64,000 bases of DNA from Rusavskia elegans (taxonomy: Eukaryota; Ascomycota; Lecanoromycetes; Teloschistales; Teloschistaceae). The stretch is from contig SAUG01000009.1 of the NCBI GenBank assembly GCA_011316305.1, forward strand, positions 682,001 through 746,000. Direction: 5' to 3'. The position numbers and the translations under genes were made by a program. The notes under the pieces are model-generated. The model saw only the letters and a list, made by a program, of their open reading frames with translations, had not been told where the DNA came from and searched no databases. Shown piece by piece: positions 35,388-47,188 of this stretch (positions are counted from its first letter, which is position 1; each line of letters begins with the position of its first letter).

Positions 35388-37082
35388 CTAGTCGGAGTCC
35401 ATATCCCCAGGAGGTGTCCATGGATTTAACTCTCTTCTTCCAAAGCGTTGCTGCAGTCGCTCTATGTCTTCAGGTAGCTTTTGGTCAAACTTTAGCTCCC
35501 AATTGTGAATATTATCAACAAGGGACCCTGTATTGTATTCCCAATGAAAAGGAGTGCGGTTCCTTCTACGAAGAAATTCCACGGCGTACATCGAACAAAG
35601 AGTTGTGATTTGGCGAATATCAAAACCAACATGAAGACTCTCGTCCCGGCGAATGAATGCATCATCGTGTATATTGACTAAATAAAGCAACAATTCCAAC
35701 GCTTCAAACAGCAAATCACAGTCTTCAGATTTGAAAAGTCGATTTGGGTCCATCAAAGACATAACGCGGAGTTGGAATGATCGCAGTAGGCTATACAGGC
35801 TGCATGGATATGTGATGTGTGTGACCTTTAAGGTTGTGTAGATGATACTGTGATCCGCAATGAATGCTGGAAGAGCCATATCATCAAGGAAAACTAAGCC
35901 TGACTTGGAAGATGGTCTTAGAGCCGTGGAGCTGTAATAACGAAGATCCTCGCGTTTCAGGAAGCCTGCTTCCTTGTAATGCTTGCTTTTTTGAGTCCTC
36001 TGTTCGCATGGTTGTGAACTAGGCCGTAAAGTCTGGCCATCATCCCTTCCTGATTGACTATCTTGTGCAACAAAGGTGCTGCTGCCGGATCTTTTCGACA
36101 GGTCAGGCGACGGCCTGTCTTTATAGAGCAGGCCTGGGTCTGTTTCGAGAGTTTCTGGGATCTTCATACAACTGTTTGGCTCACTTGGCTGCGAAAGCCG
36201 AAATTTTTCTCCTGATTCTGGTGGGCGCTCTTCGTGACCTCCGTCCTCAATCACAGGAGCTTTGCCCGCCGCGCTAGATCTAGTAGTGAATGATGATCCA
36301 GCCTCCTGGTCTGCGCCCAAGCTTCCTTCGGAGTCATTTGATCCATGTGCCAAGTCCGTAGGCGAGCCAGCTTCATCGGTAATGATGTCGTCCAGCACGC
36401 CTTTGTCACCAAGCTCTTTCACATAGGCCATGATGGTATTCATATGTTTTCGGACAAGAGTGTCCCGGAAGCCAGCTTTGACGAGCCCTCGTCTGAGCTC
36501 ACGCCACGCGTCTCTATCGTCATTCGTGTAGGCTGTCAGTACAGATCCCTCTCGACGTTCTGCGGCTAAGAAGTGTGCAGTAATATGGTTCACCGCAGTC
36601 TTGATGTCTCTCAGGTCGCCGCCCGCTTGATCCATCTTTTTTTCGACAGCGCCGACAGTACCCACGGAGACGAGATTAAGAAACAGAGAGAGAGCCGAAG
36701 TGTAGTAAGTGACCCTTGACCTTAGTTCCGCCACATCAGCAACCGCACCATTGCCAAATCTGATCTTCTTCCATAGTCGTCGAGCGCTTCTTTCCTGATC
36801 GCTCAGCGCGTTATACTTCACGAGGATCTTATCGAGTTGAGTCAAGACGTCCTCGCATCCAGTAGCAATGGACTTGAGCTCCCGTCCATAAGATTCCTGC
36901 CGGTTAATAGAGCTCTCCGGCTTCGCCACCTCCAAGCGCAAACGGTTCAAGATAGTATGAAGGCCCGAGGTATCTTGTGTAAGCTCGTCATACTGACCAC
37001 AAGCGGCTCTGGCACCTTGTGTCGTCTTGTACGCCAGCTTAACAAGCAAGGCTATGTCGCTCGCTGACCATCCAAAAGACAT
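35388..37082 (-). CDS. HeLo-like/fungal STAND N-terminal domain protein
   Basis: Single exon, 564 residues, ATG at 37082. Residues 1-220 match the N-domain found on fungal STAND proteins: MSFGWSASDIALLVKLAY, then RSRVTYYTSALSLFLNLVS, and GGDLRDIKTAVNHITAHFL. A Ser/Glu-rich linker of about 130 residues follows. A C-terminal part of about 200 residues (DDMALPAFIADHSI, LLRSFQLRVMSL, FHWEYNTGSLVD) is not recognised. There is no NACHT or P-loop, so the N-domain stands alone, as in HeLo effectors that can form membrane-disrupting oligomers. I see no clear amyloid signalling motif. The nearby SesB-NACHT-WD40 gene suggests a shared role, which is inference. Confidence 0.75.
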   Translation of the reverse strand: MSFGWSASDIALLVKLAYKTTQGARAACGQYDELTQDTSGLHTILNRLRLEVAKPESSINRQESYGRELKSIATGCEDVLTQLDKILVKYNALSDQERSARRLWKKIRFGNGAVADVAELRSRVTYYTSALSLFLNLVSVGTVGAVEKKMDQAGGDLRDIKTAVNHITAHFLAAERREGSVLTAYTNDDRDAWRELRRGLVKAGFRDTLVRKHMNTIMAYVKELGDKGVLDDIITDEAGSPTDLAHGSNDSEGSLGADQEAGSSFTTRSSAAGKAPVIEDGGHEERPPESGEKFRLSQPSEPNSCMKIPETLETDPGLLYKDRPSPDLSKRSGSSTFVAQDSQSGRDDGQTLRPSSQPCEQRTQKSKHYKEAGFLKREDLRYYSSTALRPSSKSGLVFLDDMALPAFIADHSIIYTTLKVTHITYPCSLYSLLRSFQLRVMSLMDPNRLFKSEDCDLLFEALELLLYLVNIHDDAFIRRDESLHVGFDIRQITTLCSMYAVEFLRRRNRTPFHWEYNTGSLVDNIHNWELKFDQKLPEDIERLQQRFGRRELNPWTPPGDMDSD

Positions 37083-38824
37083 CTTTCAGCGAATAAATTA
37101 CATAAAAGAGTGTTGCTTTTTTTCGTCGATTGTCTAGACATTCAAGGTTCGACGAATAAGACGAAGCCGAGTTGGGAGATAGCGAATGGCATCCTAGGGG
37201 CTTCCGTCTTTGCTGGTGCCTTAACTTTGACAAAAGACGGCAATGATGATTCTCGCACCCTGTCTGCTACCCCGAACAGGAATGCCTAAGCTCAGTGTTC
37301 TTACAAGATATACGATGATGAGATCTGAACCTGTGTGTTTCGTCCAAATAGGGTTCTTACTCATTGCATGTCCAGCCGCACCACCACGTCACCATGCATG
37401 ATTGTGGACTTCGCCACTTGCAAGGCTGCTTCAACGAGACCAGACTTCTAGATTTCTGGTCGATACAGCTGCGCGAAGATAGTAAAAACGCTGATCAGGG
37501 TCGAGTAGGAAGATCATCATGAGGTATATAGGGGGATCGGAATTTGGGGATGGGTGTTGGTTGTATACCACAAACAGGAATGAGAGCTTTACTTATATAT
37601 GGTGCTGCCAAGATCAGGCTAGATCATGATCGGGCTACTGCCTCTCTTCTCCTCCAATCAGATCCGATCCACTGCAGAACAATTTCGCCAGTTTATCATA
37701 ACAGAGAAAGGAGCTGAAGTATATGTGCACGACTTTTTCCTCCACTCCTTGCCCCCTATCTTGCTGTAATACCTAGCCTGATTACGCACCACAGTTTTCG
37801 AACCATGCCGAGAACCGAAAGAGCTTCTTCAAAGATATAAATCCATCCTTCAAGCCCACAGTCCGAATCCTGGCTTAGGAGAAGGTACTGCAGAGTAATA
37901 GTTGATATCCGTCTACATTGCAGCAAGGGCGATGTCCCAGGGCCAGTCCTTGACTGCGCTCCTGCAAAATCGGTCCAGGCCATGGGCTCTGTATCGTGCT
38001 GGCCGAGGAGACACAGCTGCCTGCTACACGATCGAGATATAGAGAGAAAAGTCGGGCGAAAAGAGGCGAAAAGGGTGGAAAAATTGTCTGAAAAGCATAC
38101 TATAACACCACAGGAGTCCTTTCTCTTACCCAGCAAGTTCAGCTTCTGATGACGGGCCCATGACAGGTTCCTGTGGCAAAAATACAGCCAAGTGCCCGAT
38201 GTTTAGGAGACCTTAAACCGGTTATCCTTGGTTTAGACGCAGGCATCAACTAACAGCTGTGCAGTCAAAGAATATTACGACCTTGAGACTCGAGAGCTGC
38301 TCCCAGTCTGTGTCGAGAATTTGCTTATCACCTTCAGACTTCCGATCCGCGGCTCCAGGCATTGACTGGACTGGCTGGTACCTCGTGTACTTTCGCCTTC
38401 AAGAAGACGTGCTGATGAGTAGTAGGCGAGAACTCCAGTGGAGGAGGTAGTCACACGGATCCAAGCCATGGGTACAGGAAGCACATTGTGATAGTTCATA
38501 TAAATCTCTCAAGCCCACCTAAAAGGATTGAACCTGCTAATGTCGGAAGGGTGCTATTAGTCCAGTCGTCTTATTGAGCTATTGCGAGTCTGTGTAGTTT
38601 GCTGTCAGTGGCTATCAACGTCTATGAAACATCAACCTGTCCTTTGAGATATCAACGAGTTGTTCTCGATAATCACAAGACTATCAGCGAAAGTATAGTA
38701 TATAGCCTTCCAATATAATATTGGCGGAGTTGCTACTCCCAGAAGTACCTGCGCCCCTTTACCAACGTCATAGATATGCCACAAACGAAAACGAAAAACA
38801 AAAAAACAAATCGGAACATCAACT
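37083..38824. other. Gene-free stretch, 1.7 kb
   Basis: Contains the HeLo-like gene promoter. A minus-strand frame at 37756-38136 lacks an ATG and family features, so no gene is called. Confidence 0.5.
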
Positions 38825-39352
38825 CTAAGGCGAATCGCTGATCTCTTTTATCCACCCCAGTTTCACATACATGTATTCCTCCGTCCCCCGATTCATCAGC
38901 CAGCCCTCGACCAAAAGTGGCTCCCCCATGTGGGCCTTGTGCCGCATCCGCTTACAGAATTCGATAACAGTTGCCCAGTCGAGCGGCTTGCCGTCTTCCG
39001 CACCGCTGCCGGTGAATATTAGCACGAAAACGCCGACCTTGAAGCTGGCGGCGTGGTCCGGCGGTACAGAGACTTGGCTGGCGCGGGCTATAACGGCGGT
39101 GTAGAGGGAAATGATTGCCTGCGCAGAGACGTGGATAGGTTCAAATAGAGCTGGTTGAGCTGCGAGGATGAAGTGCCAGTTGTTGGGGAGGTCGAGCGCG
39201 CGTTTATCGAGCGCGCGTTTGTCCAGTGGATTGAATGTAATGGTGCTCGTGTATGGTATGGTGGAGGTAGCGGTGGGAAGAATATCGGTGGGGAGGGCCG
39301 AGACGGAGAAGGAAGAGAGAGCGAGTATTAAACAGGTCGTTAGCCGGAGCAT
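38825..39352 (-). CDS. Small secreted protein with tandem Lys-Arg sites
   Basis: Single exon, 175 residues. The signal peptide MLRLTTCLILALSSFSVSALP is clear. It is followed by a Thr/Ser-rich pro-region and the repeated segment DKRALDKRALD, two Kex2-type dibasic sites five residues apart. The mature part (NNWHFILAAQPALFEPIHVS, MRHKAHMGEPLLVEGWLMNR, EYMYVKLGWIKEI) has no cysteine pair pattern. Kexin cleavage would release a domain of about 120 residues. No family was recognised. It is probably a secreted or surface protein. Confidence 0.7.
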   Translation of the reverse strand: MLRLTTCLILALSSFSVSALPTDILPTATSTIPYTSTITFNPLDKRALDKRALDLPNNWHFILAAQPALFEPIHVSAQAIISLYTAVIARASQVSVPPDHAASFKVGVFVLIFTGSGAEDGKPLDWATVIEFCKRMRHKAHMGEPLLVEGWLMNRGTEEYMYVKLGWIKEISDSP

Positions 39353-39612
39353 TTTGTTGAATTTGGTTGTTAACGTATTTGGTGGAGATTTATCTGTACT
39401 TTAGGTCAAGTGACGGGTTAATGCAGGGATCCCGAATTGGAGAGTCCAGTGTGCCAAACGAAGGCCTTATCTCTAGCCATCTAGGGAACGAAGATCTTTA
39501 GTTGTCATTGTCTTTTGTCTTCAAGGGCATGATGCGCGAAGGCGGATATCGCTTGATCGCCAATCTCATATTTTGACTTGCATCCGAGCCGCTGGCTACC
39601 TGCGTACAGTAC

Positions 39613-40822
39613 TCAAATATCGGTCAAAGCCAAGAGCACGAAGTGCAATAAACGGACCGACTGATGCTTGAATCGAAAACCTAGCTCTTCGTAGGTCTTG
39701 ATCATGGATCGCTCGGCACCTCGCGCATTAAATGCCTTTTTCATGTCTGCCGCCATCATCCGTAACCAGCAAGACTTTGTGTCCCACCGTTTGGGTGTCT
39801 TCCCTCTCCTAACCATCTTACATGAATCTCTGCTCTCTGCCTCTTAACACCAATCCTACATCTTTTTCATGTACTTCAAATCAACGGGAGGTTCCATTGC
39901 GTGGAAGTGCCTACCAGCTCCCCGCTCCGAAATAACTTGGTCACGCCATCCCTCCATGTCATGTTGACTAGGCAAACGGAGTCGACCAGACCAGACTCGC
40001 GCTACGACCGCAGCTTGGCATTCCGCAAGAGGGAATGGAACAATCATCTCGGGCGCCTTAATAAATGCCAGTGTTGGATATTGCATGTGGAAGATGTGCT
40101 GATAGAGAGGGAGTGTAGCAACGCCTTCTTTCTCGATATCTGGGTGAATTGCTTTCAAGAACCGAAATCGATAGGTATATCCGGTACATAGGACAACATC
40201 ATCGATGTGGCGTACGATGCTTCAGTCAGCAAACCTTGCGGCGCGCTGTTCTGGTATCAGAGGCACCAGGCCGGGATAGTCACGTATGTAGGATTCATCC
40301 GTATGGTATGGAGACTTAACTGTCTGGGATTGTAGAAGGGGGTGTTTGCAATTTGCGGAGATTTGGTTACCAATGTCTGCACCGGAAGGCCCGCCACCTA
40401 CGAGGAGAACACGCTGCTTAAATTAGCAACACATGACACTCAGACATCGACGCCGCTTGACTCACCTTACCCATGAACGGAAGGGCATTCTCATATGACA
40501 CCGAGTGGTGCAACGACCGTGGGAAGGCTCTACTCCATTCGTCAAGCCCTTCGACATCAGGCAGCAAAGGCTAATCACAGTGTCCATTAACAGCAATGAC
40601 TGCATCGAAGCTCTCAACTTGGGTTTCGTTCGTATCGAGGATTCTGACCGCCACCTCCCATGTCTGACCTCTCTTGTCACGCTTGAGCCCGACATCTATA
40701 ACCTCATGGTTGAAACTTATAAGGTGATTAACTTCTTGGGCATAATTCGGTAAGTACTCCATCACGTTTTCTCGCGAAGCAAACAGCTGCGTCCCTTCAG
40801 GGAAAGGGCAACATCGAGTGCT
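39613..40822 (-). pseudogene. Truncated flavin-containing monooxygenase pseudogene
   Basis: The minus strand reads FMO motifs: FPEGTQLFASRENVMEYL, AVNGH, then GKQRVLLVGGGPSGADIG across a GT-AG intron. VVLCTGYTYRF and ARVWSGRLRLPS follow, and in a later frame KAFNARG and YEELGFRF. The N-terminal FAD-binding GxGxxG third is missing; the sequence begins mid-domain exactly where a kinase fragment ends. In-frame stops at 40571-40573 (CAG to TAG expected) and 40222-40224, a further stop near 39856 and a frame change disable it. Confidence 0.8.
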
Positions 40823-41346
40823 AATTGCCAGCATTCATCTACAGATGGTGTTATTCTTTGCAAGTATTCGGCCAGGGTACCATGATCCGAATAGTCAAGC
40901 ACAAGATAGGGGTGAACCCCGAACTCAGCACTTGTTGACCAGCCGTACGCTAAGGCCTCTATCAGACACTCATGGTTCCTGAAAGGCGGGTGAGTAAGGA
41001 CCCGAAGTTCCCTCATCACTCCGTCATAAAAGAGATTGTTGTCGATACCTGCTTGTTTTGGCAACTTCAAGTATTTGACGGCGACCAGCTCCGTTGAGGG
41101 AATGCTGCTTGACTTTGTATAAATTTCACATTCGACTTTGAAACAGCTGCCCGCCCCCAGATGGCTATAGAACTGTAGTTCGTGAGGGTGTATCATTGGC
41201 ATACCTCTTCCTGCGGCCGCGAGGATGGAGCTTATCTTCACAGCTTCATGGTGCGAGACCTTGGCTGAGGAGAAGGCCTTGGAGAGGCTTTGGGAGTCAT
41301 CAAGACGAGAGTCCCATAGAGAAGTCAATGAATTAGAAGAAGACAT
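40800..41346 (-). pseudogene. Truncated protein kinase, N-lobe only
   Basis: From an ATG at 41346 the frame encodes a leader, the glycine loop FYSHLGAGSCFKVE, the ATP-binding Lys in VAVKYLKL, and hinge-like HPYLVLDYSDHGTLAEYLQ. The C-lobe begins with CWQLALDVALSLKG and then stops matching. The catalytic loop (HxD) and DFG are absent because FMO sequence follows. The open frame runs on to 40762 as out-of-frame FMO DNA. It could still give a protein of 194 residues, without kinase activity. Confidence 0.75.
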
Positions 41347-42336
41347 ATCAGTGATTCAATTTAGCACATAATTTTTAAAGGTGAATCTGTGTCAATTGAG
41401 ACTTCAACGTAGCTGAATCGCCCCGAGAGATCAGTAGAACGACGGGCAGAGTTGCAGAAAGACACGGTGAGCACATGATGAGCCCACGGTGAGGGTCAAA
41501 CCCTAGCCCTAGCCCTACGCTGTGAAGAGGCTTTCATCCTGTCTTTCTCGGAATTTCAGCAATCATACCCTCCCTATAGGTACTTCAGTAGGCTGTGGAA
41601 CCATGTCAGTGATGATAAGACATATTCGAAATCATGTTTGAAGTCAGCCGCTTCCTGCTCCATCTGGTGGCTGGTTCCCCCTAAGAATCCCACACATCCA
41701 CGTTAGAAGACATGATAGAGTAATCTTGACTCAGTGTCCATAATTAACCACAGCGGAGATGAGAGGCTGGGGGTTAGACAGAAGCTCTTGTACTGGCGGT
41801 TTCGCTTAATCTCCATGTGGCGATCTAGCCCTGCGCTTAAGCGGCAATAACTGCCTGGAAGCTTGAAGGCTTGAAACACCCGAACCGTCTATTTATACAA
41901 CCTTTTCGTTTTGTTTCAATCGGGAGACTCTGGCATAACATAGAAGACCCTGAAAACCTGTTTAGTCTAGCAAGTGGTACCTGGCTAGTAACAATTGCGA
42001 GATTGTAGTATCGACGGCATGAAGCGTTGAAACCATCCGACCCGGGTGACCCACTGTCAATTTTGGATGCGGAGCGCAAAAGGTCGCCAAGCTGGGATTT
42101 ATCCATGCGCAATGTTCCACGCTTGCCATTAGGCGTTTCTGGTGGCATCTATAGAGAGCCTCGCAATGGAGTATATAGGTAAGGGCCGTCTCTTCCGACT
42201 TTCGCCTCTACAGTCATCAACATACTTCATCGTCCTTCTTGGCCCTGTATTCCTAGTTTCGTCACAGCATCGTCACTCATTTCGCCTGTTGTATCCCATA
42301 CCGAACAAATATTCCCAGATCTAAACCACATACACC
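41347..42336. other. Intergenic, with a CCCTAG tract and a doubtful small ORF
   Basis: A ccctagccctagccctac tract is at 41501-41518. A minus-strand ORF (41837-42148, 103 residues, ATG start) has no recognised feature and may be chance. Confidence 0.45.
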
Positions 42337-42994
42337 ATGGTCGGCGTACGGTCAATCTCACTGTTGGCGATGCTCGCTGCAGCAGTGACCTCATCTCCAA
42401 CCAACATCAAAAGACAAACACCCACCGATACAGTCATCTTCCGCTCTGATCTCAGAGAGGGAGAGGGCCAATCCCCCCAGTTCAAAGACCTTATATGTAA
42501 GTTATTACCCATCCATACTTCCAAGAGCTTAACTGACAGAAACCATAGTGAGCGTCCAAACCACCGCCAACAGCTCTGAAATAACCTTCGTCAACGAGTG
42601 CGAAAAAGACCTCGCCGCCGGGGGTGTTATCAAATCTAAGGGCATCACACTCACCACAAACATTACGGGGACCATCGTGACCAAGATCATGGACATCGGC
42701 CAAGCCCAGAGTCAGTCCGCTCCGCAACCCATGGTCCTTGTCAACGCGCCAAACAACTCGGGCTTCTTCTACACATCAGGGAAGGAGTTGAAGCTTGGAT
42801 CTACAACGCCTCAATGGGACTCTTGGGTCATCTGCCCGGGCGCTTCTCACCCAGAACTGTTTTGGCTGGGTGTTGTACCGACTGCCGACGGTCGTGGTCT
42901 GGTATCGTCTCCCGCTGGCTGCAGTATTGTGAGGTTATTCGCAGAGAGCTTCGAGTCGCTAGAGAACGATGTCAAGGGAAAATGTGGTCAATAG
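42337..42994 (+). CDS. Small secreted protein (DUF7907-like)
   Basis: Two exons, 42337-42496 and 42549-42994; 606 nt, 201 residues. The signal peptide MVGVRSISLLAMLAAAVTSS is followed by a possible Kex2 site (IKRQ). The mature part has FVNECEKDLAAGG, NAPNNSGFFYTSG and PAGCSIVRLFAESF, with about four Cys. The layout, with a beta-rich body and a FYxxG motif, resembles secreted ascomycete proteins of the DUF7907 type, by memory of the family only. It is a possible effector or surface protein. Confidence 0.75.
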
Positions 42995-44002
42995 ACCACC
43001 AAAGCTTCGGTTGTATCATATGGTTGGAACGAATGCGGTTTTGGCTAGATTGTGATCGCCTCTTGTAAAAGCTACTGTGCTATGTACGCGATACTTGTTT
43101 TCTAGCTAGTGTTTACTGTTCGAGCCACGGGTCTTGGGAAGGCATATCTCCTTATGTTATTATTGGATGTCAATCATGATCTCACCCATCTTCAGCTCGA
43201 CTACATCGTCCGTCTGCTCTTTGGAATTTGGCGTCTTTCAATTTCCCTGCGGGTACACTGACCTCAACTCTGTTGGCCACCAATGCTACCAAATCTCTGA
43301 GGGGCCATAAGACACTGTAGCTCCCAGCAAAATCTCTGTCACTACCGATTGCATTACTACTTTTAGAAACGCTACCCTACTCTTCAAAGCAGCCAGAAAA
43401 TACAAGCCTCACATACCTTTCCGTCATTCACACACGTCGCAGCTCTCCCCTTGCGCAACACACACACAAACGTGCTTTGACCCACATAAGACTGCTATTA
43501 CGAGGACCCGAAACAGCAAACCGATGCGGGAAAATTATTGCGAGTTAATTGTGAACGCCAAGGAGGAGCAGATGTGACGGCAGCTGTCACAGATGTGATA
43601 CAAGCTTTCTGCCGTGAGATCAAACCTTAGGCGGGTGCCACAACTATTTATGGCTATAAGAGACTGGGTGGGAAGGAAGAGGTGGATTGGTCAGAGATGA
43701 GTTGTACTTACCGTCGATGAGGCTACGATATGCTGAAGCATTAGGCCGCAGGAAGAGAGTGCTACATAGTAGGGCTAGGGCTAGGGCTTAGACCCGACCC
43801 GGTTCGAAATTTCAAGTGTCGATTTCACTGAGTCCCTTTCTCCATGGGGAAAGGCAGTGGAGCTGACAGATCTGACATATGGAAGCAATTATCATACCAT
43901 TTTCCGGCGGCAGACTTCGGTCAGCAACCACCACCGAAGCCTGTATCCGGCGTACTACGCACGCACCCTGTTGACTTTCCCGTCTCATCTCCCATATTCT
44001 CC
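42995..44002. other. Gene-free stretch with a GGGCTA tract
   Basis: agggctagggctagggctta occurs at 43771-43790, inverted relative to the copy at 41501. No gene was seen. Confidence 0.5.
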
Positions 44003-45314
44003 TTATACACCCCCCTTGACATTCTTCAGCATCCAGCCCAGCACCAGCTTCGCAGACTCCATATTGTTCTTCTCCAAGAAGATGAAGTGCCCGTTCCCCT
44101 TTACGCCCAACCGCCCCAGATCCAACCACGTAGCCTTCACACCAGTCTGCTTAAAGTACTCGATAAAACACCAATCGTACGGAGCGTGATAGCTCGCCTC
44201 CCCCGTCACCAACGCGACAGGCACCCTCGCGAGATTCACTAATCTCCTTGGCGGAGAAGCTTGAACCGTGCAGGTGACGTAAAGACCCTCTTTGCATAGC
44301 GGAGGCGGAAGCTCTACTGTCTTAAGATCTCTGGTGATGTTCAAAACAGGAGGGTCGTAAAGCAGAGGTAATCTCGTCACACCGTCAATGCGGGCTTTAC
44401 CTGACAGCCCTGGGAGCTGGACGAAAGGCGGGCCTTCGGGCTCAATAGCCACAATGCCTTTCACGAGCTCAGGGCGCGAATCACCGGCTACCCAAGCATA
44501 CGGACCAGCCTGCGAATGTGCGATGAGAACGCAGGCGCCGACCTTGTCGATTAGCGCGTTTAGAGCGTTCTTCATAAGCCTGTCGGAGATATCAATATCG
44601 CGCTGCAGTTGGACCTGGGAAGCGTAGAATTGGTCGAAGATGGGGTCGCCTCGGAGGCCGGTACCCGGCCATTGTGTATGCAGCGATGCTTGCGGGTAGC
44701 TTGTCGACAAGTTTGTGAACTTTTCCGGCGCGGTGAAGACCTGCTCAACGACGGTAACCGGTATGCCTTCAACGGTTCCTGTCTCGAAGCCTTGGAAGTA
44801 GGGGGAACGACCACGCTGCGGGGGGTCTACTAGATAGACTGTAAAGCCTTTGTCTAGGAAGTAAGATGCCCATCCTTCGCGGCCGTCAGGTGTATTGAGG
44901 AAATTCTTAGGACTGAGGTCAGCCCTGGTGGTTGGACGCTAGGGTTACACGTCTTGTCATACCGTGCTTGTCTGACCAGCTCCGGGAACGAATATGAGGG
45001 GATATCTCTGACTTGTATGACGCGGTTGAAGCTTCTCAACATACATTTGACCAACGAAAAAGACGCCGGCACCAGAATTTGGCTAGGATATTATGAGCAC
45101 TTTGGGATGATGATCATTCCTTTGGCGGGTCGACCTACTTGAGTGAAATTTTCGTATTGTCCTGGAGATTATTTCAGCTACATCTGCAGTCAGGTTCGAT
45201 CGACGGACCTCCCACGTAGAAATACGTCCTCCTTGCGAGTGCTTCCAAAAGTTCCCCTGCTGTAAAGACTGACAGCGAAGCCAAGGCGATCAATACAAAG
45301 TTATACAGCTTCAT
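44003..45314 (-). CDS. Secreted alpha/beta-hydrolase (esterase-like)
   Basis: Four exons: 45209-45314, 45139-45161, 44963-45082 and 44003-44905. They sum to 1,152 nt (383 residues), all phases agreeing. The signal peptide is MKLYNFVLIALASLSVFTAG. RRTYFYVGG and GQMYVEKLQP precede the oxyanion region FVPGAGQTSTNFLNTPDG. Then come VYLVDPPQRGRSPYFQG and the nucleophile elbow VLIAHSQAGPYAW. The catalytic His is near KGNGHFIFLEKN. The 23-nt second exon is a microexon, and its joins are supported by continuous family sequence. The family is common in fungi with unknown esters as substrates. Confidence 0.85.
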
Positions 45315-47188
45315 TGTTCCTCACTAGTCGAAAAAGACTCCCGTTTCGGCACTCCTTCGATGTTGTTCAAATCGTTTTCCCTCCAAGCGGGCAGCAGCAC
45401 ATTTTGTAGGCGGTTAGGATGGTATTCCAATGCATGATGTGCTCAAGGTGCTTTAACGTCTTGGCATCCTCAACCCTAAATGCGCAACTAGCATCCGAGC
45501 CTGCGGGGTCAGCAAGCAACGACTGAATCAATGGCGATCAAGCGCCGAGTCAAGGCCTTCAGCCGCCGAACCAATCCAGCTCATCGTGGCTTGAAGCAGT
45601 GTGTAAGCGCTGCATATGCAGCATGCCATTACTCTAGCATGTGCGCTATGACCATGGGCGACCGCAAATTTACCTCGTAAGATTACGTACTCTATAGGTG
45701 TGTGTGAAACGACCTGATTTCTAGCCTAGATAGTCAAGTTCAAATCAAAGCCTCAAGTTTCTAGATACTGGGAGAGATTGTTTTTTCATAGGTGGAGGTA
45801 TGGTTTTGAGCGTCAGTCTCGGCACTTTTGAGTTTTGTGCCCTAGCCCTAAGTGATTTCTTAGCGCCCACACGTATAGAAATTTCTGCCTGCATACTACT
45901 AAAACCGGAGTTGCGAGTACGTTGTACAAATTGAATCTGCACTTATCACCATGGCCTGCTACACCGAAGGTACCACATACATCTACGGTAAATCCTTGGC
46001 GCGGAGATATACATATTACGAGTAAGTACTCACTCAAGGTCGATACCAGTGAAGAATGGCTCTATCCATCGTCAGCCAGCCTTGCGTTACTTGTGAATCA
46101 GTTATGGATATCAGCTGCAATATGTCTACGTCGAGAGTCGCAATGAAGACGACAATATTGTTTCTATGTGATTGAGTAATAGCTTCAGGCGATCTTGGTT
46201 TCGATATTGAGGCTTGGGTGAATCTCTTTGTATTCGATATCTTTTCCCTACGATCGTAATGAAAGACGAACCAGCCTCTTGTTCCGAAAATCGAATACCG
46301 GTGGCCGCCTCAAAGCCGTGTAAATGACCCCGGAGCATCCGTCAGTATCAAGAGGTGCACCTCCAGCACATGGATTATGGTTTCAGCCATCACAATTCTT
46401 GATGCAGTGCACGAAAGTCTGCAGACCGGGGGTCGAATTGCATATCCTGGTTATAGATGGACTGCTCGATCTGATCTGTTGGACGAAGGCTATAGAAGTG
46501 AATATTCCAAGGAACGACGGTATAACGTTGACAGAGCATGTTCGTCTCGCTATAAAGGACGCGAAAGAACACAAGTCTCTCTAAGAAAAGAAAAAGATAC
46601 TTATCAGAACACTCCTATAGTCTATACTTATAGCCTATGGGTAAGGCTGTCTTTTCCAGTGAACCCAAAATCGCATATTTGAATTAACAGCAAGTGAAAT
46701 AAAGACTCAAAAGAAGAAGGGAAAATACCATAAACATAACAATACCTGTCCTGTAAAGGACGTGAAAACCGCCAAAGACGCTTATTTGCTCAAGAAATTT
46801 CTATATATGACTTTATGAACGGCCTTGAGTCGTAAGACTTATCGGCCTGATAACGAGTATGCGTTCTTATTTTAGTTGCCAGTAACTTCCCTTCAACCTC
46901 AACTGACTTCCGACTTACGCTGGGATTCGCGGAATCGTCCTTTAATTTATTATCGCGACATCGTCAAATGCGAAAAAGATGTGTCGCCCAGCCAAGCTAG
47001 GTTTCCTGGACCTTCCTGCCGGTAAGTCGGCCAATATATCGAGTGCCCGTCTCGTTTCGTTATGTAGGGTCCCCTTAAAATTTTGCTGACTATTCCCTGG
47101 AGATCCAACTCATAAAATACCCCGACTTTCTGCATTCTTTTCTCACCTATACGCAGCAAAGTGCTATAATAGCCTATAATCAAGACTT
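45315..47188. other. Gene-free stretch, 1.9 kb
   Basis: Contains ccctagccctaa at 45841. A very short frame at 45951 (MACYTEGTTYIYG) faintly recalls the 53-residue family at 48-49.6 kb but is too weak to call. The remainder has no protein-like ORF. Confidence 0.45.

Noticed and set aside
37756..38136. Minus-strand ORF of 126 residues
   Set aside because: No ATG at the start, no domain or signal peptide, and no splice partners seen.
41501..43790. Internal telomere array
   Set aside because: Tracts are only about three units long and differ from TTAGGG; reported only as a motif curiosity.
45951..46040. Third member of the 53-residue family (MACYTEGTTYIYG)
   Set aside because: Only the first few residues resemble the pair; CGCT and RREE motifs are missing.
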